A stretch of 64,000 nucleotides of DNA from Planctomycetota bacterium. Lineage in GTDB: Bacteria > Planctomycetota > Phycisphaerae > WQYP01. Positions 63,507 through 64,000 of the stretch are shown piece by piece; positions within the stretch are counted from its first letter, which is position 1, and each line of letters opens with the position of its first letter. The translations under genes and the position numbers were made by a program. The notes below the pieces were generated by a model. That model was given only the letters and a program-made list of their open reading frames with translations, made no database searches and was not told the DNA's origin. The DNA lies in assembly GCA_021819825.1 (NCBI GenBank), contig JAKAEZ010000008.1:1-64000 (forward strand), read 5' to 3'.

Positions 63507-64000
63507 ATGGAAAAGCTTCTTGTCATTGTTGGTTGCACGGCTGCCGGAAAATCGGAGCTTGCTGAAGCGATTGCGACGCGCTGGCATCATTCCGATGCGC
63601 GGCCCGCCACGATTATGGCCGTCGATTCCATGCAGGTTTATCGGGGCATGGATATTGGCACCGCCAAACCCTCACGCACAGCTCAAGCAACCATACCTCA
63701 TACCATGATTGATGTCGCTGATCCATGGGAGTCTTTTTCCGCGGCCCGCTTTGCGGCGATGGCTGAACCCATTATGCGGCAGCACCGCACGGAGAATCGC
63801 CCGCTGATCCTGGTGGCGGGCACCGTGCTTTATTTGCGCGCGATTTTGGAAGGGCTTTTTGAAGGCCCGGCGGCCAATATGGAAATTAGAAAAGCTCTGG
63901 CGGCAGAGGCGGAAAAGTCCGGCTCCGCTGAACTTCATCGGCAATTAACGCAGGTGGATCCGGTGGCCGCGCAACGGATTCACCGCAATGATTTGCGACG
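63507..64000 (+). CDS. miaA: tRNA dimethylallyltransferase, N-terminal part (cut by window edge)
   Basis: MiaA adds a dimethylallyl group to A37 of tRNAs that read UNN codons. The first 164 or so residues are visible: P-loop VGCTAAGKSELAEAIA, VDSMQVYRGMDIGTAKPS and HTMIDVADPWESFSAARFA, and LILVAGTVLYLRAILEGLFEG. The catalytic Asp and Thr regions are present. The gene starts at ATG 63507, about 100 bp from the divergent lipoprotein gene, and runs off the end of the window. Confidence 0.95.
   Translation, partial: MEKLLVIVGCTAAGKSELAEAIATRWHHSDARPATIMAVDSMQVYRGMDIGTAKPSRTAQATIPHTMIDVADPWESFSAARFAAMAEPIMRQHRTENRPLILVAGTVLYLRAILEGLFEGPAANMEIRKALAAEAEKSGSAELHRQLTQVDPVAAQRIHRNDLR

Overview
The window looks like chromosomal DNA from a planctomycete-type bacterium, most likely class Phycisphaerae. 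The reasons are a prepilin-like protein with a C-terminal CDGH element, a PEP-CTERM surface protein, a XylR-type regulator (sugar-sensor domain fused to an AraC-type helix-turn-helix), a TPR protein carrying two RNA-polymerase alpha-CTD-like domains, several glycoside hydrolases with signal peptides, and many small lipoproteins. This placement is inferred from gene content, not from a marker phylogeny. Housekeeping genes present are tilS, ald, dxr, an rseP-like protease gene, prfA, rpmE, fumC, uvrB, gyrB, rsmE, miaA (cut by the window edge), tRNA-Arg(CCU) and tRNA-Met(CAU).

Layout. 1-2000: accessory DNA with the end of an unknown gene, a 174-bp MITE-like insertion with perfect 17-bp ends and a 9-bp target duplication, two unknown ORFs and short repeats. 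2-8 kb (minus): tilS, a GT39-like membrane glycosyltransferase, a giant AsmA-like protein and tRNA-Arg. 8-14 kb: a secreted unknown, alanine dehydrogenase, a lipoprotein, and dxr overlapping the rseP-like gene. 14-19 kb (minus): a SNF2 helicase overlapping a coiled-coil/zinc-ribbon partner, a palindromic repeat element, and a GT4-like glycosyltransferase. 19-21.6 kb: an ammonium transporter and an unknown single-TM protein, read divergently from two nearly identical sigma-54 promoters. 21.6-27 kb: prfA, rpmE, tRNA-Met, then an aldo/keto reductase, a zinc dehydrogenase and fumarase.

28-48 kb is a large amino-sugar polysaccharide locus. A ROK regulator diverges from a NagB/PIG-L fusion, a sugar nucleotidyltransferase, a galactokinase-like GHMP kinase, a sugar porter with a periplasmic insert, two tandem GH20 hexosaminidases and a GH36-like alpha-galactosidase. 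A perfect sigma-70-type promoter then drives a structured leader and a prepilin-like protein, a GH114-like polygalactosaminidase and a PEP-CTERM protein. A XylR-type regulator and a GH92 mannosidase lie on the other strand. Together these could degrade, import and salvage a GalNAc/GlcNAc-containing polymer. No nagA is visible, so the PIG-L domain is a candidate deacetylase.

48-64 kb: a NUDIX hydrolase, a thioredoxin/NHL membrane protein, a DUF2892-like protein, uvrB, a decayed DUF4143 fragment, gyrB, a SpoIID/LytB lipoprotein, the TPR/alpha-CTD protein, a stand-alone LigD phosphoesterase-like domain, a TPR lipoprotein, a membrane protein with a faint sigma-like N-terminus, a methyltransferase, rsmE, a lipoprotein and the start of miaA.
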